Part shown: positions 59,426 to 64,000 of the stretch, one piece after another | How positions within the stretch are numbered: position 1 is the stretch's first letter | Layout of the letters: each line of letters begins with the position of its first letter | Origin: Euryodendron excelsum | Lineage: Eukaryota > Streptophyta > Magnoliopsida > Ericales > Pentaphylacaceae | Length of the DNA: 64,000 nt | Assembly: GCA_033060915.1 (NCBI GenBank) | Contig: CM065383.1 | Span: forward strand, 13,313,501-13,377,500 | Direction: 5' to 3' | Position numbers and translations under genes: made by a program | Notes under the pieces: model-generated | Databases searched by the model: none | The model's input: only the letters and a program-made list of their open reading frames with translations | What the model was told of the DNA's origin: nothing

Positions 59426-60539
59426 AAACAAATATATTGACCGGAGGAATCTAGCCAAAAAATTAGCGAAGGTCCTGGCTAAGGACAGACATTCTGGGGG
59501 CATAGATACAAGTGTGTTCAGAGAATCTTTGCCTTGTATTGTCCTTCTCTACTTTTAGTCTTCCCTCTAGCTTTGTGCGCAATGTATTTAAAATTTGTCA
59601 ACTTTGTCACTGTACATAATACATAATGCAAATCAATGAAACCAACACTTTCTACTGCCTCACGCTTATCTAAATTATCTCCCTTGGAAAGTTGTTTATG
59701 ATGTTACTTGTTGTCCGTCCATTCTATGCGCTCCTAGTTTTTAACTGTACTCTTTTTATTAATTTTTCTAAGGGTAAATTGTTATTTTATTTCTCAAGCT
59801 TGTGTTTCCTATTTCAACATCACCCTTGAATGTCAAATATTTTTATTTGAGCTTTTAAACTTTCGTAAGTCAATCAATGTCATCCGGCTCGTTAATGAAA
59901 GTGAGAAGATCTAAACTGAAGTAAAAAAAAAAAAATCTAAATTTGTTACATTATCTCAATCACATAATAGCTATTTAGTTGATATGAGACAAATAATTAA
60001 GAATTTATTTGAGAAAAATGAATTAATTAGACAATTTGTCATCTATTGCACCTTAAATGGAAGCTCTACTTCACCAGGATATATAGTTTTTTTTTGATAT
60101 AATATACAAATATTTGACTAACTACTCATTTAAACTTGTGTAAAGTCACCGTTAACATAAATCATATAAAATTTATTAATTACATAAATAAAAATTAGAT
60201 ACAATTGAACATAAAACAACATGCCTAAACTGAGGAATAGCTAGCAACTGAGCGAGCCTTGTGGTCTCTCGTCTTCACATGGTGTCCCTTTATGGTCAGA
60301 AGAGCAACATAACACCATATGACGGTAGATGTAGTGGCGCTCATGTTCTCATAAACTTGGAAGCCTCGAAAAGCTTGAGATCATCTAACTTTCTCCAAGC
60401 TTGGCCTAATTCAATAGCTTAAGACTGACAGTGGCTTTGATCTTTAGGTTAATTCACAGACCCTAGACCAAGTTAAAAGCAAATCAAATTTAAGACCTAA
60501 ATAGACGAATACCATGCATATATGACTATCGCTAAGTGC
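58687..60539. other. Gene-free intergenic region
   Basis: Contains an (AG)n microsatellite at 59379-59422 (over 20 units). No gene recognised. Confidence 0.45.
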
Positions 60540-61356
60540 ATCAGCATGCGTGTCAAATAAAGTAAATAACAATCACACAATCGACACACGAGATTTTTAT
60601 TGTAAAAATTCAAATTGAAAAAAAAATCACATGTCCACTTCGCCAGACAAAGATTATGTACTAAACCATTGTTAAACGGTTACAAGAATAGTTACAATTA
60701 AATGCCCATTGACTTCTGACTTTCTTGATTGTCTTATACTTGCTTGACTCCACAATTCATCATTACCGTGCTTGATTATCGTACAATTCTCCTTAGCATG
60801 GATTTTTCGTTTTGAACTCTGTTAAGACTTCGATTCTTCAAGGTTGAAGAAGTTGTTGCTAAGAATCAATTGAGAGTTTTAACAATGTTTAGAGAACTTT
60901 TAGAAAATTATTTTGCTTAACTGTTCTCCATAGAAGCCCTAAAAAGGCTTATTCCTTTTATAGGAAACTGATCTGCCTTCCTTATCTGCACAATTTTCTT
61001 GACTTGCTTGGGTTAACTTGATCGAGTCAATCTGTCAATTTTGTACACTCACAGCATATCCGATCGAAAAGTATTGAAGTCGATTGAAAGGTATCGAATT
61101 AATCTTTTTTTTTTTTTTTTGCAGTCACAGCATCTTCGATCGAAAGATATCTAGATTGATCCAAAGGTATTGAAGTTATCCATTTTGCACCAAAGTCTGA
61201 ATCTTCGATCCAAAGCTATTAAAAGGTATCCAAATTTGAATACTATTTGAAGTCTTTAGCTAATTCTTCCTCTCAAGCCCCTTTTAGCTAATGCTTGTGA
61301 ACGAAGAATTTTTCAGAGCTCCAATCCTTATCTTGGATGCTTGTGATAAACACCAA
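60540..61356 (-). mobile_element. Probable copia-type LTR, solo or fragment
   Basis: On the minus strand it starts TGTTGGTGTTTATCACAAGC (right end at 61356), contains a TATA-like CCTATAAAAGG (about 60960) and ends in a Thr/Ser-free, A/T-rich U5-like stretch near 60540. TCGATCGAAAGGTATCGAA-like boxes recur upstream of the TATA. The left end and target duplication are not resolved. Confidence 0.4.
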
Positions 61357-62790
61357 CACATCTCAAATTACAAGGAATATAAAAAATTACGAAATTCACC
61401 AATTACATAAGTTTACAAGACCATTCATGAACCTAGGACCAATATTGTAGCAACATTATTAATCTTTAATTAATCTTTGCTATATGACAATGCCTTACGA
61501 CATGTCTTTTAAATATACTAGCAATTATCCGTGCCTATAATAAGCCCAACAAATATTGATAGCGGGTTGTGTCTGACTTTTGACAACTTTAAGCGAAATG
61601 TTAAAGGTGAAAAATCAATTGAAAGCAAAATTAATATGAATCGTTTTAGTCAATTACATCTCTAAGACATTTTGAAATGTTGCACTCCTTTATTTTACAA
61701 ATAGTTTGAATGCAGAAAGCTACTCAGTCCGGATTAGCATGGGCCAGCCCACTGCTCACTCACAACCCCAAGCCTTGAATTATATTAGTGAAGAAAAGTG
61801 GCCTTGATTTATACTAGTTATAGATCCACTAACTGCATTATTTGACCCATTTTTTTGTCTTTTTTATTTGACCCATCAAAATATATTGGGGGAGCGGCTA
61901 CTTCGAACCTTGCCCTACTCTTCGAACCCTTGACCTAGTGAGTAAAATTGAGCAGTTCAAATCACTAGACTAGGCCTCAAGTTTCAATAAGCTGAGCCTC
62001 GTGCTTACAGAACCTAATACAGCCTATTTGACCCCAGTAGCGCATAATATGAGAGGATTTAATGAATTATGCAAGTTTGAGCTGTTGGAATTGAGCTTTG
62101 ACAAGCATGGACTTGGCTTTCTTTGAGGACAGGTTCAGAGTTCAGACCCTTTTTTTGTGGTGGTAGCGTTATTTATTTATTTTGTGGTGTTGGCTTTACT
62201 TTTCTAATATCTTTGTTCTTCTACGTTCCAGTTGTATTTTGTCTATCCATAGCAAGACTCAATTCTTAGGCTCAATCCCCAATTGGAATCCGTCTAATCG
62301 CCAATTCAACTTCACATAGTGGAAATACACTATTTTTCTCCTTCTTTTTTTATTTTATTTTATCATAAGATGTTCAAAGTTTCAACCGATTATTCTCTCG
62401 AGTTCATACAAGAACACTTTTCACACAAACGACTATGTAATATTTATGTATTGCATTAATAATAATTGGTAACAAGAGAGCACATATGATATATCAAATT
62501 TGAAATCTCATACTTAGTATGAAGACCACTCGATTACTCTTTGTGGTTTAATTTTTTATTTTTTATTTTTTATTTTACTTCTTATTGGCATGACATATTC
62601 TAGCATGGTGAGCCATAAAAGGAAGGACATGTTGATCAAAACGATCCTTATTTAATTACTATGTGTATAATTAGTGATGACAACCAATAAATAACACGAA
62701 TTAACTAATTATCAACTAGAAACAATTTTAACTAGAAGACAATTAAAATCTGAATAAGAACAAACTAAATTGTAACGACTTATCAGGTTG
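61357..62790. other. Gene-free intergenic region
   Basis: AT-rich; repeated TTTTATT runs near 62550-62575. Nothing coding recognised. Confidence 0.4.
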
Positions 62791-62799
62791 TTGTTTACA

Positions 62800-63645
62800 A
62801 AAATAGAAAATGTAGAAGTCGAAAGATAGATCGAGTCGAGTGTTTCACATTCTCTCCTTAAAGAGAGATTCATCCCCCACAGTTGGTGCTCACGGGATCA
62901 TGGGTGTCTGACTCCCAGGATAAAACGATCTCAGCAGTCTTTAGGCGGCACTTCAATAAACATTGCTCGGCGACTTCACAAGATGATCTGAACTGTCTCA
63001 GGAAAATACGGGAGGAAGACGAAGAAAAATTCATTGTATGCAACAATTCAGAATTAATATGAATGCTAGAATGCTGCTCTATTTATAAAGCCCAGGTGCC
63101 TATTCGAAACACTGGTTTGAACAGGTGTGTCCTGTTCGGTCAACGGTCACATCTGTTCGATCAAATCGTCAGAAATTAATTAATTTAATTCCGACCCTAG
63201 CTCAAAAAGATAAGACTTGAACCGAACCCATGACCCACGCCCAAGTCCCGTCCCGAACCAGACGAGCGGGTGGCGTCGTGCGCGTGGAGTATTGGGTCAA
63301 CCCATGGGTTCTATAGGTTCTCCCCCTTTCGCAAAAGTGGGGTGCCCTTTGGGGCCCAAACCTTACTCCAAACTTGGGTTATATATGGACAACATATTTT
63401 CCATAAGAAATTAATGTGGGATAACCCACTTTCAACTATATAACCCATATTCAAGGGGGTGACTTTAGAGGCCAATAACTTATTCAATCCTACACAGATT
63501 TGAGCAAGTAAATAGTCTAGATTCATCTCTTCTCAGAGGTGAATCCAACGCACCAATGACCCGACATAAAGGATGTATGAATTCCACATTTATATTGACT
63601 CAAAGATTAACAAAATAATGGGTTTACACCCATTTATTCTAACAG
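62800..63645 (-). mobile_element. Probable copia-type LTR on the minus strand
   Basis: Begins TGTTAGAATAAATGGGTG (right end 63645) in element orientation, with a TATA-like CTTTATAAATAGAG near 63085 followed by a leader-like stretch. The left end lies somewhere around 62780-62820. No clear primer site or coding region follows, so a solo LTR is likely. Confidence 0.42.
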
Positions 63646-63851
63646 AACAAAAACAGTTGCCAATGCTGGGGCTGCTCATTTGCTTTTGAGAGTGTGGGTG
63701 AGGAATTATGGAGAGTGGACAGCAGAATAGGGCCACAACAAACTAACCAAAGGACAAAACAGTAGGCAAAAACGGTTGCATCACCAGAGAGAATATTCAA
63801 TGTGGCATCAATCACAAAGCCAATAGAATTTTGCTAAAGTAGATAGTTATT

Positions 63852-63902
63852 CTAGTTAGCTAAAATCAAGTGACTAGCTAAAATCAAGTGACTAGCTAAA
63901 AC
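63852..63902 (+). repeat. Short tandem repeat
   Basis: CTAAAATCAAGTGACTAG repeated about 2.5 times at the end of the window. Confidence 0.8.
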
Positions 63903-64000
63903 ATTTTATTTATACTATCTCACAACTAATTTGATATATTTCGAATGATTTATTAACTCGTGGTACCTGCCATGTCAGTAAATGCTTATTAACTTGTCAC

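Noticed and set aside
63217..63526. Open frames near the right edge
   Set aside because: They fall within the probable copia-type LTR and show no conserved domain.
62755..63650. GAACA as a target duplication for the right-edge LTR
   Set aside because: GAACA occurs on both sides, but the left copy is not followed by TG, so the match may be chance.

Overview
The window is nuclear DNA of a flowering plant, almost certainly a eudicot and probably woody. Its genes are intron-containing and typical of plants: a BEL1-like homeodomain protein, an At3g50780-type BTB protein, a plant TMEM220-like protein, the end of a SUVR5-like SET protein and a small plant-type protein. The rest is AT-rich and full of transposable elements. 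Species cannot be decided from the sequence alone. Nothing bacterial, organellar or viral (in the infectious sense) was seen, and no tRNA or rRNA gene.

Layout. 1-3.1 kb: a repeat-rich stretch, then the last two recognisable exons of a SUVR5-like histone methyltransferase (+). 4.0-4.7 kb: a complete three-exon TMEM220-like membrane protein gene (-). 6.8-11.0 kb: a complete two-exon BTB/POZ gene (+) whose 2.5-kb intron carries a Tourist-like MITE. 11.4-11.7 kb: a possible orphan exon. 11.85-30.04 kb: an 18.2-kb Ty3/gypsy element of Athila type on the minus strand. It has a 5-bp target duplication, paired LTRs of about 1.5 kb, a tRNA-Asp-type primer binding site, a polypurine tract, and broken gag, pol and third (env-like) reading frames. 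Inside it, at 14.76-20.08 kb, sits what looks like a 5.3-kb solo LTR with its own 5-bp target duplication, probably from a Tat/Ogre-like element.

30-36 kb is gene-free and contains a MULE-like foldback element and a hAT-like element with a Tourist-like MITE nested in it. 36.05-41.29 kb: a complete four-exon BEL1-like homeodomain gene (-), closest to BLH2/BLH4 (SAWTOOTH). Its first coding intron appears to use a GC donor. 42-56.5 kb has no convincing gene; it holds MITEs, a foldback element, a local 0.39-kb tandem duplication and a diverged LTR-like sequence. 56.57-57.00 kb: a small single-exon gene (-). 57.5-64 kb: a SINE-like piece, a hAT-like element with a perfect 8-bp target duplication, and two LTR-like stretches.

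The genes do not form a pathway; they are independent plant genes separated by insertions. The most unusual object is the nested retrotransposon pair: a 5.3-kb LTR with tandem arrays, a palindrome ahead of its TATA box and a 2.3-kb simple-composition tract, inside an Athila-like element whose LTRs carry clustered CGATCG palindromes directly upstream of their own TATA box.
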